Source of the DNA: Flavobacterium aciduliphilum
GTDB lineage: Bacteria; Bacteroidota; Bacteroidia; Flavobacteriales; Flavobacteriaceae
Assembly: GCF_003268855.1 (NCBI RefSeq)
Contig: NZ_QLSZ01000001.1
Span: 505,859 to 569,858 of the forward strand
Length of the DNA: 64,000 nucleotides
Direction of reading: 5' to 3'
This document shows positions 45,496 to 54,708 of this stretch, piece after piece (within the stretch, counting starts at the first letter, position 1; each line of letters begins with the position of its first letter). The notes beneath the pieces are model-generated. The model did not search any database, had not been told where the DNA came from, and saw nothing but the letters and a program-made list of their open reading frames with translations. The position numbers were made by a program, and so were the translations under genes.

Positions 45496-45525
45496 AAATG
45501 CCGGTCACATCCTTGAATGCGGGTG

Positions 45526-45557
45526 CAAATATAAAACTAATATCAGATTGCGCAAAT
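45526..45557 (-). promoter_or_regulatory. Promoter of tRNA-Met
   Basis: On the minus strand a TTTG (-33, about 45554-45557) precedes TATATTTG (-7, 45526-45533) by about 20 bases, the Bacteroidota sigma-ABfr pattern. Confidence 0.6.
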
Positions 45558-45634
45558 ATAAAATTGAAAAAAAATATTTTTTTTATTGATTGACTTTTTA
45601 AATAAAAATTATATATTTCGAAAAAATTTGTAGT

Positions 45635-46027
45635 ATGTCACAGAAAATACGTTACGAAATAGAATTCCCAATTAATTCTTCACCACAGTTATTGTACCAA
45701 TACATTTCAACCCCCTCAGGATTACAAGAATGGTTTGCTGATATGGTCAACTCAAGAGGTGAATTTTTTACTTTTGAATGGGATGATGTGGAGGAACATG
45801 CCCGACTTGCTTCTAAAAAAACAGGTGAAAAAGTCAAATTTAAATGGGTAGACGACGACAAAAAAGATACCGAATATTTTTTTGAATTACGGATTTTGGA
45901 AGACGAAATTACTAAAGATGTTTCTTTAATGGTCGTTGATTTTGCAGAAGAAGAAGAATTATCCGAATCCAAAAAACTTTGGGAAAATCAAGTATCCGAT
46001 TTAAAACATGTCATCGGATCCGTTTAA
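45635..46027 (+). CDS. START-like domain protein
   Basis: A 130-residue SRPBCC/START-like protein: EFPINSSPQLLYQYISTPSG then LQEWFADMV, and a C-terminal helix ESKKLWENQVSDLKHVIG. Such proteins bind hydrophobic ligands in a deep pocket; the ligand is unknown. Members are conserved in Bacteroidota core genomes. It begins the core chromosome right of the tRNA. Confidence 0.85.
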   Translation: MSQKIRYEIEFPINSSPQLLYQYISTPSGLQEWFADMVNSRGEFFTFEWDDVEEHARLASKKTGEKVKFKWVDDDKKDTEYFFELRILEDEITKDVSLMVVDFAEEEELSESKKLWENQVSDLKHVIGSV

Positions 46028-46076
46028 AATCAGGAATTAGAAGTATATTTGTCTCGTATTTAGCGGGACTTTTTTT

Positions 46077-46904
46077 ATGATAAATTTTAACGGAACACTT
46101 TGTAACGAATCAACGGCAATTCCAAGTTTAAATAGAGGTTTTCTATATGGAGATGCTGTTTTTGAAACCCTTAAACTTTCACGAGGCAACATTCTTTTTT
46201 TGGAAGATCATTACTTCAGACTTATGGCTTCTATGCGGATTTTAAGAATGAAGATTCCTGCCTACCTCACTATGGAATTTATGGAAGCAGAAATTTTGAA
46301 ATTGGCGCAACAGTTGTCTCTTGAGCATGCTCGTGTACGATGGACTGTTTTTAGAAATGAAGGAGGCTATTACTTGCCCAAAGACCGAACCATTTCCTAT
46401 ACCATTCAAGTAAATCCTCTCGAACAAGCGACCTATGTTTTCAATCAGGCAGTACATGAAGTAGATTTATACAAAGATTTTTTTGTTTCAAAGCAGTTGT
46501 TGTCCAATATAAAAACGACCAATCGAATCATTCAAGTGATAGGCAGTATCTATGCTGAAGAAAACGGATTGCAAAATGCTTTGGTTTTGAATGAAGATAA
46601 GCATGTAGTTGAGGCTTTAAATGGCAATCTCTTTATTCGAATGGGAAATACGTTGATAACTCCTCCCCTATCTGAAGGATGTTTAAACGGAATTATGAGA
46701 AAACAAGTTCTTAAGTTGGCAGAAAAACAAGAACATATTGAGGTTCAAGAAGCGATTATTTCTCCCTTTGATCTCCAAAAAGCCGATGAACTATTTATTA
46801 CCAATGTGATTGTTGGCGTGCAATCGGTAACAAAGTATCGAAAAAAGGATTTTCAAACTACCCTTGCACAGCACATCATAGCCGCTTTAAATGAATCAAT
46901 TTAA
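46077..46904 (+). CDS. Class IV aminotransferase-family PLP enzyme
   Basis: A 275-residue fold-type IV PLP enzyme with NRGFLYGDAVFETLK, LLSNIKTTNRIIQV (PLP Lys in the SNIKT-type segment) and ALNGNLFIRMGNTLITPPLS. It resembles aminodeoxychorismate lyase (PabC) and branched-chain aminotransferases; the short length and context do not decide. Its 3' end overlaps the opposite yqgE gene by 9 bases. Confidence 0.85.
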   Translation: MINFNGTLCNESTAIPSLNRGFLYGDAVFETLKLSRGNILFLEDHYFRLMASMRILRMKIPAYLTMEFMEAEILKLAQQLSLEHARVRWTVFRNEGGYYLPKDRTISYTIQVNPLEQATYVFNQAVHEVDLYKDFFVSKQLLSNIKTTNRIIQVIGSIYAEENGLQNALVLNEDKHVVEALNGNLFIRMGNTLITPPLSEGCLNGIMRKQVLKLAEKQEHIEVQEAIISPFDLQKADELFITNVIVGVQSVTKYRKKDFQTTLAQHIIAALNESI

Positions 46905-47456
46905 TATAGGATTTTCGGGTGCATTGGACCATATCACATAATCGCCTCCCAATTCTGTAATTTTTTCTTTCCAGAACATAGGAGAAGACTTGCTCAATAG
47001 CGCCGTGTGATAATTGTTTGGCGTCACAATCCATGAATTGGAGGTCAACTCATAATCTAGTTGCGTGCTCCCCCACCCCGAATACCCTAGAAAAAAGCGA
47101 ATCTCTTCTCTATGAATCGCCTTTTCATTGATTAAACGTTTTACGGTTTCAAAGTCACCACCCCAAAAAACGCCTTGTGAAATCTCAACACTTTTAGGAA
47201 TCAATTGCGGAATGGTATGTATAAAATATAAGTTATCTTGCTCAACAGGTCCTCCGTTGTAAATTTCAAAAGAAGCCTCAATTTCAGGAATCAAGTCATT
47301 GATGGTGTAAGAAAGTGGCTTGTTTAAAATAAAACCAATTGATCCCTCATCGCCATGATCAGCGAGAAGGACTACACAACGTCCAAAAGTAGCATCTCCA
47401 ATGATTGCGGGTTCTGAGATGAGTAAAACTCCTTTTTGTAGTTTAGCTTTTGTCAT
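46896..47456 (-). CDS. yqgE: YqgE/AlgH family protein
   Basis: A 186-residue DUF179 protein, starting at MTKAKLQKGVLLISEP (47456). Family blocks are FGRCVVLLADHGDEGSIGFI, NGGPVEQDNLYFIHT and FFLGYSGWGSTQLDYEL. Function is not established. An upstream in-frame ATG (47489) would add 11 residues not seen in the family. Confidence 0.9.
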   Translation of the reverse strand: MTKAKLQKGVLLISEPAIIGDATFGRCVVLLADHGDEGSIGFILNKPLSYTINDLIPEIEASFEIYNGGPVEQDNLYFIHTIPQLIPKSVEISQGVFWGGDFETVKRLINEKAIHREEIRFFLGYSGWGSTQLDYELTSNSWIVTPNNYHTALLSKSSPMFWKEKITELGGDYVIWSNAPENPILN

Positions 47457-47540
47457 GTGTTTTTCCAATTTTAGATTAACGAATATCACACTCAGGACAT
47501 AAATGTATAAAGTAGAATTGTAAACACAAAATTTCTTATA

Positions 47541-47568
47541 AAAAAAGCCACTCGTTGGAGTGGCTTTT
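47541..47568 (-). terminator. Terminator of the HU gene
   Basis: AAAAGCCACTC pairs with GAGTGGCTTTT around loop GTTG; a T-run follows on the minus strand. Confidence 0.9.
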
Positions 47569-47589
47569 CAATATTGTGAAAAAACTAGA

Positions 47590-47862
47590 TTAGTTTATAG
47601 AACCTTCTAATTCTGCACCAGCTTTAAATTTAACTACATTTTTAGCAGCAATTTTGATAGTTTTTCCAGTTTGAGGATTTCTTCCTTCTCTAGCCGCTCT
47701 TTTAGAAACTGACCAAGAACCGAAACCAACTAAAGAAACTCTACCTCCTTTTTTCAAAGTAGCACCTACGTTTCCTAAAAATGATTCTAAAGCTAATTTA
47801 GCAGCCGCTTTTGAAATTCCAGCGTCAGCTGCAATTGCATCAATTAATTCTGATTTGTTCAT
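47590..47862 (-). CDS. hup: HU-family DNA-binding protein
   Basis: A 90-residue histone-like protein: MNKSELIDAIAADAGISKA, then GRVSLVGFGSWSVSKRAARE and GRNPQTGKTIKIAAKNVVKF with the DNA-intercalating RNPQTG arm. It compacts and bends DNA. It has its own promoter (TATGTTTG on the minus strand, 47913-47920) and terminator. Confidence 0.97.
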   Translation of the reverse strand: MNKSELIDAIAADAGISKAAAKLALESFLGNVGATLKKGGRVSLVGFGSWSVSKRAAREGRNPQTGKTIKIAAKNVVKFKAGAELEGSIN

Positions 47863-47912
47863 AATAATAGTTATTAATTTTGTTGGTTAAACATTTTTTT
47901 GTTAATCATTAA

Positions 47913-47920
47913 CAAACATA
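47913..47920 (-). promoter_or_regulatory. -7 box of the HU gene
   Basis: TATGTTTG on the minus strand matches TAnnTTTG. It lies about 50 bases before the HU start. Confidence 0.55.
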
Positions 47921-48046
47921 ACGTAAAAATCAATTCGTTACAAATCTTAAGACAATATTTATTCTGAAATGTTAATAACTCGTTTGTTTTGTTAATAAAT
48001 ACATGTGTTTTTTATCAAACTTATTGATAATCTTACAAATAAATGA

Positions 48047-48994
48047 TTAAAAAACCGTAGTATGTGTATCAAAAGTCATCCCATTTAGCAATTCGGAGGC
48101 AGACATTTTCTTTTTTCCGGGGAATTGTAGCTGTAAAAGCATCAGAAATCCATCATTAATAGCTACTTTAAGGTCTTTTTTGGTGGCTAAGAGCGTGCCA
48201 ATGGGTAGACTGTGGGGTTCTTCTATAAATTGAGCCTCATATATTTTTACATTCCATTCGTTGGCATCATCTTTAAAAAAACACCAAGCACCAGGAAAAG
48301 GATTTAATCCACGGATGAGGTTACAAATAGAGGTGCCGCTTTTAGAAAAATCGATCTTACAATTATCACGATTCAGTTTGTAGGCCGTTTTAAGATCTGA
48401 AGCATCCGTTTGTGGTATTCGAATGACTTTTTGATTGGCAATAAGCACTAAGGTTTCTAACACCGTTTCACATCCTAAATGCATAAGTTTGTCATGAAGG
48501 GTTCCCGCATTATCTTCGGGAAGGATGGCTATCGCTTTACTTAAGATAGTTGCGCCAGTATCAATTTTGTCATCAATAAAAAAAGTAGTTACTCCTGTTT
48601 TTGTTTCTCCATTAATAAGCGCCCAATTAATTGGTGCCGCACCACGGTAATTGGGTAATAGAGAAGCATGAAGGTTAAAAGTACCCCATTTAGGCATGTT
48701 CCAAACTACTTCAGGGAGCATTCGAAAGGCAACAACGATTTGCAAATTAGCTTCCAAACTTTTTAATTCCGCTAAAAAAGTTTCGTCTTTTAAATTGGTG
48801 GGTTGTAGTATTTTTAGTTGGTGTGCTAACGCGTATTCTTTTACGGCTGAGTATTTTAATTTTTGACCTCTCCCTGCAGGCTTATCCGCGGCAGTAATCA
48901 CGCCAACTATGTCATAGTGATTTTGAACAAGTGTATCCAGAATACCCACAGCAAATTCTGGAGTACCCATGAAAACTATTTTTAATTTTTCCAT
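48047..48994 (-). CDS. fmt: Methionyl-tRNA formyltransferase
   Basis: A 315-residue Fmt that formylates initiator Met-tRNA. Motifs: MGTPEFAVGILDTL, the catalytic NLHASLLPNYRGAAPINWA with Asn, His and later Asp in DDKIDTGATIL, and the C-terminal tRNA-binding domain (IRGLNPFPGAWCFF). Length is normal. It lies 18 bases after recQ. Confidence 0.96.
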   Translation of the reverse strand: MEKLKIVFMGTPEFAVGILDTLVQNHYDIVGVITAADKPAGRGQKLKYSAVKEYALAHQLKILQPTNLKDETFLAELKSLEANLQIVVAFRMLPEVVWNMPKWGTFNLHASLLPNYRGAAPINWALINGETKTGVTTFFIDDKIDTGATILSKAIAILPEDNAGTLHDKLMHLGCETVLETLVLIANQKVIRIPQTDASDLKTAYKLNRDNCKIDFSKSGTSICNLIRGLNPFPGAWCFFKDDANEWNVKIYEAQFIEEPHSLPIGTLLATKKDLKVAINDGFLMLLQLQFPGKKKMSASELLNGMTFDTHTTVF

Positions 48995-49012
48995 TTTAAT
49001 CTGAAATTTGAA

Positions 49013-50911
49013 TCAGTGTCTTTTTAACGAATATAAATTAGTTGCAGTTATAAAAATACGATCGCTTTCTAACAATTTTTGCAGCGCAAAGATAACATCC
49101 TCTTTCGGATAATTTGTCCGTTTTTCAATAGTTCTAGAATTCAACTCTTCAGAGGCTAGTAACGAAAGAATGCTATTCGTTAAAGAAAGGATGTCTTTCT
49201 TGGGTGTTTTAGTTTGAATGCAATAAGAACAAATCCCACAATCAGCCGAAGGGGCTTCTCCAAAATAATGAAGAATTTGTGACGTTCTGCATTGACTTTC
49301 GTTATGAATATATTCAAAAACCGATTGCAATTGCGCTTCTTTGAGTTTGTTTTGAGATTCTAGATATTTTGCAACTCGGTTTATCGTTTTATCGTCTTCT
49401 CGAATCTCATTAAAAGTAATTTTAGCATCATTGCTTTTGGCGTGTAATTCTATGATTTGCTTGTGATGCCATTGATGGAGAACTTCAATTATTTTGTCCT
49501 CGTCTAGATTCGTTTTTTTTGCTAATAAAGCGGTATTTATAGCGGTTTGATGATCATAAATACCCGGATTGGTTCGTAGGATAGCCAAAAGCAAGGGTTC
49601 GTCGTTTGGATTCAAACTCATGTATCGAATCAACTCTTTGGAAGAGATAGTGAATTGTAACGTAGTTTTCTCTGAAAATTCTTTCGTCAGATTAATGATG
49701 CCTTGATTGTCTAAGAATTTCAAGGCTTCAAAAACTTTTAGTGTAGGAAAATTATAGCGTGTACAAAAATGGAGCATGTTAAAAGAAAACGTTTCATCAA
49801 TACCTTCACCAAAAGCGATTTGAAAATAGTTGCACAGTTTTATGAAGACCGTTTTAAGAAAAGCGGTATCACAACGGGCATTTAAAAATTGACTTTCGGC
49901 ATGAATCTCATCAGAAGGATTGGTGAGTAAAACCGCATAGGCTTTAGCTCCATTTCTTCCGGCTCGTCCCGCTTCTTGGTAATAATTTTCTAAATTTGGC
50001 GGGATGTGAATGTGAAGTACCGTTTTCACATTGGCCTTGTCAATTCCCATTCCAAATGCGTTAGTCGCTACCATCACTTGCACATTTTCTTCCATCCAGA
50101 GGGTCATGTTGTGGTCTTTGTCTTTTCCAGACAAGCCTCCATGATAATACGTAGCCGAAATACCTTGGGCTTCTAAATGTTTTACTGTCTCCAAACACGC
50201 TTTTCGGTTGGTTACATAAAGAATCGCTGGTTCGGGATGTTTCTTGAGAATTTTTTGAGCAAAATGTACTTTGTCTTCAACCGCATACACCATATAGGCC
50301 AAATTTTCTCTGGCAAATGATTTTGTAAAAATTTTAGGATTTTCAAGTTGTAATTGGGCAATAATATCTTCTTGTACCCTCTTGGTAGCCGAGGCGGTGA
50401 GTGCCAGCATAGGAACCTTTGGAAAGATCGTTTTGAGTTTGGCTATTTTCAAATAAGCGGGTCTAAAATCGTGTCCCCATTGCGAAACACAATGCGCTTC
50501 GTCTACCGCAATTAATTCTATAGGCAAGGATTTGAGTCGGTCAACAATCCAATCGTTTTGCAAGCGTTCGGGAGATAAATATAAAAATTTGTAATTCCCA
50601 AACTGACAATTATCCAATAACGTAATCCATTCATCTTGCGTGATGCCACCCGTAAGCGCGAGGGCTTTAATGCCTTTGCTTTGCAGATTCTTTACTTGAT
50701 CTTTCATCAACGCAATTAAGGGAGAGATGACCAAACACAACCCACTTTTCATAAGCGTAGGCACTTGAAACGTAATGGATTTGCCTCCTCCAGTAGGCAT
50801 TAGCCCAAAAGTATCCTGTCCTGCCAAAACGGATGCGATGATTTCTTCTTGAGGGGTTCTAAATGATTGGTGGTTCCAATATTGTTTTAGAATTTCTAGA
50901 GGCTCAGACAT
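49013..50911 (-). CDS. recQ: ATP-dependent DNA helicase RecQ
   Basis: A 632-residue helicase with all superfamily 2 motifs: GLMPTGGGKSITFQ (Walker A), VDEAHCVSQWGHDFRP, LALTASAT, and QEAGRAGRNG. A zinc-binding domain (CGICSYC) and winged helix follow; an HRDC domain is absent, as in the shorter RecQ forms. The start at MSEPLE (50911) is preferred over one three codons upstream. Confidence 0.95.
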   Translation of the reverse strand: MSEPLEILKQYWNHQSFRTPQEEIIASVLAGQDTFGLMPTGGGKSITFQVPTLMKSGLCLVISPLIALMKDQVKNLQSKGIKALALTGGITQDEWITLLDNCQFGNYKFLYLSPERLQNDWIVDRLKSLPIELIAVDEAHCVSQWGHDFRPAYLKIAKLKTIFPKVPMLALTASATKRVQEDIIAQLQLENPKIFTKSFARENLAYMVYAVEDKVHFAQKILKKHPEPAILYVTNRKACLETVKHLEAQGISATYYHGGLSGKDKDHNMTLWMEENVQVMVATNAFGMGIDKANVKTVLHIHIPPNLENYYQEAGRAGRNGAKAYAVLLTNPSDEIHAESQFLNARCDTAFLKTVFIKLCNYFQIAFGEGIDETFSFNMLHFCTRYNFPTLKVFEALKFLDNQGIINLTKEFSEKTTLQFTISSKELIRYMSLNPNDEPLLLAILRTNPGIYDHQTAINTALLAKKTNLDEDKIIEVLHQWHHKQIIELHAKSNDAKITFNEIREDDKTINRVAKYLESQNKLKEAQLQSVFEYIHNESQCRTSQILHYFGEAPSADCGICSYCIQTKTPKKDILSLTNSILSLLASEELNSRTIEKRTNYPKEDVIFALQKLLESDRIFITATNLYSLKRH

Positions 50912-50971
50912 GGCTTGCAATTACGAATTAAGAATTGCGAATATAGCGTAAAAATACTAAAAAACCATTCC

Positions 50972-51505
50972 CTACAATTTATTGAGCATAAAGTCGATTC
51001 GCTCGTCAACCGTTCCTTTAGGGACTTCAATAAGCTCGTACCCATAGGTTTGATAGGTTTCTTTGAGGTGGTCAAAGATGAGTTTGGCTTGTTCGTAGTT
51101 TTCATAACGCGCCTCATCGCTTACATAAATTTCTTCCCAAGGGGGTAGCACAAAAATTTTAGAATAGTGGTGTTCCAAACACGCCTCATTAAAAAAAGCA
51201 GGATAACTATCGCCAATGTAGTGCATATAGGCTAAAATATCGGGGATACCACGATCAATAAATACCGTGTCTGCCTCTTGTGAGAGCGCTTCTCGAAATT
51301 GTTTTTTTCTACCTTCTAGGAGGAGTTCGCTAAACAAAAGCGGCTTTTCCAAAAAAAGTTGCTCAATACCTTGTTTTTTAGCTTCAAGGGTGATGTCTCT
51401 AGAAATCTCAGGAAAACACGTATATCCTCTTTCGATTAATTTATCGATTATGGTGGTTTTTCCAGTACCCGGTCCGCCAGTGATGACTACAACTTCTTTT
51501 TTCAA
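50972..51505 (-). CDS. AAA-type P-loop ATPase (AAA_28/NadR-like)
   Basis: A 177-residue nucleotide-binding protein with Walker A GGPGTGKTT at residues 9-17, FIDRGIPDILAY (Walker B-like) and a C-terminal EVPKGTVDERIDFML. The family is broadly conserved and related to the kinase domain of NadR; the substrate is not known. Confidence 0.85.
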   Translation of the reverse strand: MKKEVVVITGGPGTGKTTIIDKLIERGYTCFPEISRDITLEAKKQGIEQLFLEKPLLFSELLLEGRKKQFREALSQEADTVFIDRGIPDILAYMHYIGDSYPAFFNEACLEHHYSKIFVLPPWEEIYVSDEARYENYEQAKLIFDHLKETYQTYGYELIEVPKGTVDERIDFMLNKL

Positions 51506-52354
51506 GATTTTTTTGAAATAAGGCGCAAATTTATTGAAATGTTTTAGATAATAGCGGGGTTTTTAAATTTTATTTTATGGTTTAGAGGTTTGCCTTTATT
51601 GAGCCCATACCCTTACAAAAAAAACTGCCAGAAATTTAATCCTAGCCGTCACTTAAATGAACCATTAAACTGGGGAAAACCATCAAGCAGCCATAAGACT
51701 TCTGCCATCGCTAATTGGAGCTACACTCACCGTATTGCTTGCAAAAACATAGAAATAATACGTGGTCGCAATCGTTAAGCCTTTAAAAAGTTTCTTTCTT
51801 GTACAGATTATGCATAGATACTTTCTATTTTAGTAATAGTGACTCTATAATAAGTCTATACTGAGTCTATAGTGAGTCTATAAAAATAATGATTTTCATA
51901 GACTCACTATAGATTTAAAATAGTAATTTTATACATACACTATACCTTAAAAAAGAAGTATCTATAAAGCACGTGTATCATATATCTTTAGATGCTCTTT
52001 TTGAAAACATAGCCACAACAAAACAACGGATGGTGCGGAATTGCAACTTAAATCAGCGCTATCGGGATTTACCCAAAAGAATATTTAGTTGACCTCAAAA
52101 TGGTATTCCTTTTTATAAAACCATGATTTTTTAAGGATAATTTTTTATATTTGGAATTGATAAGCTTTCAAGTAGCGACAATCTACCCAATTTAGGGTGT
52201 ATAGTCGCAATAAAGTAGCGACTATATACAAGTTAGCGGTCAGGCGAGAAAACTACAAAGAGAAAAATAATAACAGGAAAAACAATTTTAATTGAGTAAT
52301 AAAATAAAGACTTCCGAACCGAATAATAAAACCATCATACAAATTAGTTGAATT
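51506..52354. other. Intergenic region with repeats
   Basis: No gene is supported. It contains an 11-bp tandem repeat with an adjoining 15-bp inverted repeat (51853-51912), an inverted repeat TATAGTCGC/GCGACTATA near 52193-52227, and a cassette-border-like GTTAGCGG (52232-52239). Confidence 0.6.
51853..51912. repeat. 11-bp tandem repeats merging into a 15-bp inverted repeat
   Basis: Three consecutive copies of AGTCTATAnnn start at 51853, 51864 and 51875; a degenerate copy precedes them. Arms 51867-51881 and 51898-51912 are perfect complements around a 16-base loop. Confidence 0.8.
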
Positions 52355-52813
52355 ATGACAAATCAAAGTTTCAAAATAGAAAAATATACAGATAAAGACA
52401 GAGAACAAATTCTCAACATTTGGGAAAAATCAGTATTAGCAACTCACGACTTTCTAAATCAGGCTGACTTTGAAGAAATCAAACAACTCGTACAGACAAT
52501 CAATTTTAATGATTTTGAAGTATACTGTTTAAAACAAAACAACCAAGTTTCAGGGTTTATAGGTCTTGCTGAAAAAAAAATAGAAATGCTTTTCTTTTCA
52601 CCTGAATATATTGAAAAAGGTCTTGGAAGAAAACTCACAGACTTCGCCATTACAGAATTGAAAGCCGATAAGGTTGACGTAAACGAACAAAACACAAATG
52701 CGGTTAAATTTTACAAAAAAATAGGGTTCAAAACATACGAACGAACAGAAAAAGATGACCAAGGAAGAGAATATCCTTTATTGAGAATGAAACTTGAAAC
52801 ATTAGAAAACTAA
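52355..52813 (+). CDS. GNAT-family N-acetyltransferase
   Basis: A 152-residue acetyltransferase. Acetyl-CoA motif A appears as MLFFSPEYIEKGLGRKLTDF (Q/RxxGxG/A type), then KVDVNEQNTNAVKFYKKIGF (motif B) and LRMKLETLEN. The substrate is unknown. The gene has no close neighbours in operon and is bracketed by cassette-like repeats, which suggests lateral transfer. Confidence 0.88.
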   Translation: MTNQSFKIEKYTDKDREQILNIWEKSVLATHDFLNQADFEEIKQLVQTINFNDFEVYCLKQNNQVSGFIGLAEKKIEMLFFSPEYIEKGLGRKLTDFAITELKADKVDVNEQNTNAVKFYKKIGFKTYERTEKDDQGREYPLLRMKLETLEN

Positions 52814-52830
52814 CAACAAAAAAAGCCCGA

Positions 52831-52965
52831 ACCGCTAACAGCAATTTAGCAAAATGGCGGGTTCAGTGCTAAATTGAACATTTGGTTTTCAAATCAACAT
52901 TAGTGCTAAAATGAAAGTAAATGCTTCTAAATTCGCCACTTCGCCAAGCCCCAAACCGTTATGCC
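52831..52965 (+). repeat. attC-like imperfect palindrome after the acetyltransferase gene
   Basis: Outer ends CCGCTAAC (52832-52839) and GTTATGCC (52958-52965) are near complements. Inside, ATTTAGCA (52844-52851) and TGCTAAAT (52867-52874) are complementary. It resembles a dispersed element I associate with small mobile genes in Bacteroidota. Confidence 0.5.
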
Positions 52966-53055
52966 ACACCCTAAAACAAACCAGTTGGCACAGATATGTC
53001 CACAACGGATAGCACAGAATTATATTATATCCCCACAAAGAGCATAAAAACACAC

Positions 53056-53088
53056 AAACTACAACCTTAAAAAAGTTGTAGTTTTTTT
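53056..53088 (+). terminator. Rho-independent terminator
   Basis: AAACTACAAC and GTTGTAGTTT form a 10-bp stem, followed by a T-run. It lies before the gap promoter. Confidence 0.85.
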
Positions 53089-53134
53089 GTTAAAAAAAAT
53101 CGGCAAAATGAAGCACGAAAACGTTATAGTTGAT

Positions 53135-53142
53135 TACATTTG
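53135..53142 (+). promoter_or_regulatory. -7 box of gap
   Basis: TACATTTG matches TAnnTTTG and lies 57 bases before the gap ATG. No clear -33 element is seen. Confidence 0.55.
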
Positions 53143-53199
53143 CATCAAATTTTTTTTTAGTAAAAATAAAACAACTCAACACTTAATTTTTTCATCTTT

Positions 53200-54648
53200 A
53201 TGAACAACAACGCATTATACGAAAAAGAGCTTGCTTTTCAAGCCAGTAGAAGAAAAGCCGCTGTAGAGATTATTAAAATCGTGAGCGATTTATGGTATGA
53301 TAAATCTATCGAACTTATTTTTTTTAGAAACCAATTAATCAACAGCAATGTGAGTGATTTAATCAACTTGCATGAATATGCTGGAGAATTTGTTCAAAAA
53401 CCCATCAACATTTTTGACACGGTAGAAATTGCTAAAGCTATTTTTAGTTTAGACTTACCGCCTTCTCGTATTGATATTGGAAAACTAACGTATGAATATC
53501 ATTTGGAAGATAACAAGTATAACGACCCAAAAGCTTTTGTCATCAATAAATTGAAAGATTCCAAAAACTCTCAAGAAATCACCCCAAAAGATGTGGTGTT
53601 GTATGGTTTTGGACGCATTGGGCGCTTATTGGCACGCGAAATGATGAGCAAAATTGGTAAAGGACAGCAATTGCGTCTTAGAGCTATTGTAACTCGTGAC
53701 CGCAATGATGCTACATCGCTCGAAAAAAGAGCTTCGTTGTTGCGTTATGATTCGGTTCATGGTGATTTTGAAGGTTCGGTTGCTGCCGATATTGAAAACA
53801 ATGCCTTACTTATTAACGGCACAACGGTTCACATCATTACGGCCAATGCCCCAGAAGATATTGACTACACTCAATATGGTATTGAAGATGCTTTGGTGAT
53901 TGACAACACGGGAGCTTTCACTACGGAAGAAGCGCTTAAACGTCATTTAACCTCAAAAGGGGTTGACAAAGTATTATTGACTGCGCCAGGAAAAGGAGTT
54001 CCAAATATTGTTTATGGTGTAAACCACACAGATTACAACCCAGACGAAGTGGCTATTTTCTCGGCGGCTTCTTGTACTACCAACGCAATTACACCGGTAT
54101 TAAAAGCCGTTGAAGATACTTTGGGCGTGGTAAAAGGGCATCTTGAAACCATTCATGCCTATACCAACGATCAAAATTTAGTAGACAACATGCACAAAAA
54201 ATACCGTCGTGGGAGAGCCGCTGCCCTTAATATGGTAATTACTGAAACGGGTGCGGGAAGTGCTGTGGCGAAAGCCCTACCAAGTTTGGCTGGAAAATTA
54301 ACGTCTAATGCGATTCGGGTTCCTGTTCCAAATGGGTCTTTGGTAGTATTGAACTTGGAAGTAAACAAAGACACAACCGTAGAAGAAGTAAACAACATTA
54401 TGAGACGTTATGCCTTGGAAGGCGATTTGGTTGAACAAATCAAATACTCTCTCAACAACGAATTAGTATCGTCGGATATTGTTGGAACTTCTGCGCCTTC
54501 TATATTTGATAGCAATGCTACTATTGTTTCTGCCGATGGAAAAAATATTGTGATGTATGTATGGTATGACAACGAATACGGCTACAGCCATCAAGTGATT
54601 CGCTTGGCTAAGTACATTTCTAAAGTAAGACGTTATACGTATTATTAA
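53200..54648 (+). CDS. gap: Glyceraldehyde-3-phosphate dehydrogenase, long form
   Basis: A 482-residue GAPDH. About 130 N-terminal residues of helical character precede the Rossmann start VVLYGFGRIGRLLARE; the catalytic block is SAASCTTNAITPVLK and the C-terminal block WYDNEYGYSHQVIRL. Ordinary GAPDH has about 335 residues; the long N-terminal form is known in Bacteroidota. It oxidises or forms glyceraldehyde-3-phosphate in glycolysis/gluconeogenesis; the direction for the long form is unclear. Confidence 0.95.
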   Translation: MNNNALYEKELAFQASRRKAAVEIIKIVSDLWYDKSIELIFFRNQLINSNVSDLINLHEYAGEFVQKPINIFDTVEIAKAIFSLDLPPSRIDIGKLTYEYHLEDNKYNDPKAFVINKLKDSKNSQEITPKDVVLYGFGRIGRLLAREMMSKIGKGQQLRLRAIVTRDRNDATSLEKRASLLRYDSVHGDFEGSVAADIENNALLINGTTVHIITANAPEDIDYTQYGIEDALVIDNTGAFTTEEALKRHLTSKGVDKVLLTAPGKGVPNIVYGVNHTDYNPDEVAIFSAASCTTNAITPVLKAVEDTLGVVKGHLETIHAYTNDQNLVDNMHKKYRRGRAAALNMVITETGAGSAVAKALPSLAGKLTSNAIRVPVPNGSLVVLNLEVNKDTTVEEVNNIMRRYALEGDLVEQIKYSLNNELVSSDIVGTSAPSIFDSNATIVSADGKNIVMYVWYDNEYGYSHQVIRLAKYISKVRRYTYY

Positions 54649-54667
54649 TAGATTGCCTTAAAAATTA

Positions 54668-54704
54668 AAAAACCGTTTAAATCATCTTGACTTAAACGGT
54701 TTTT
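54668..54704. terminator. Bidirectional terminator between gap and prfC
   Basis: AAAAACCGTTTAA (54668-54680) and TTAAACGGTTTTT (54692-54704) are perfect complements with A- and T-runs on both sides. Confidence 0.92.
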
Positions 54705-54708
54705 CTTT

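Larger units (their letters stand above)
52232..52965 (+). mobile_element. Putative integron-like gene cassette carrying an acetyltransferase
   Basis: The acetyltransferase gene lies between a GTTAGCGG border (52232-52239) and an attC-like element (52831-52965) that starts with CCGCTAAC and ends with CCGTTATGCC. The layout (border, promoterless gene, imperfect palindrome) copies integron cassettes. No integrase is nearby. The reading is tentative. Confidence 0.4.

Noticed and set aside
51590..51778. Open frame of 62 codons between the AAA ATPase and the acetyltransferase
   Set aside because: Odd composition, no ribosome site or promoter, no family.
53200..53590. Separate gene fused in front of gap
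   Set aside because: Long N-terminal GAPDH forms are known in Bacteroidota; the frame is continuous and there is no internal promoter.
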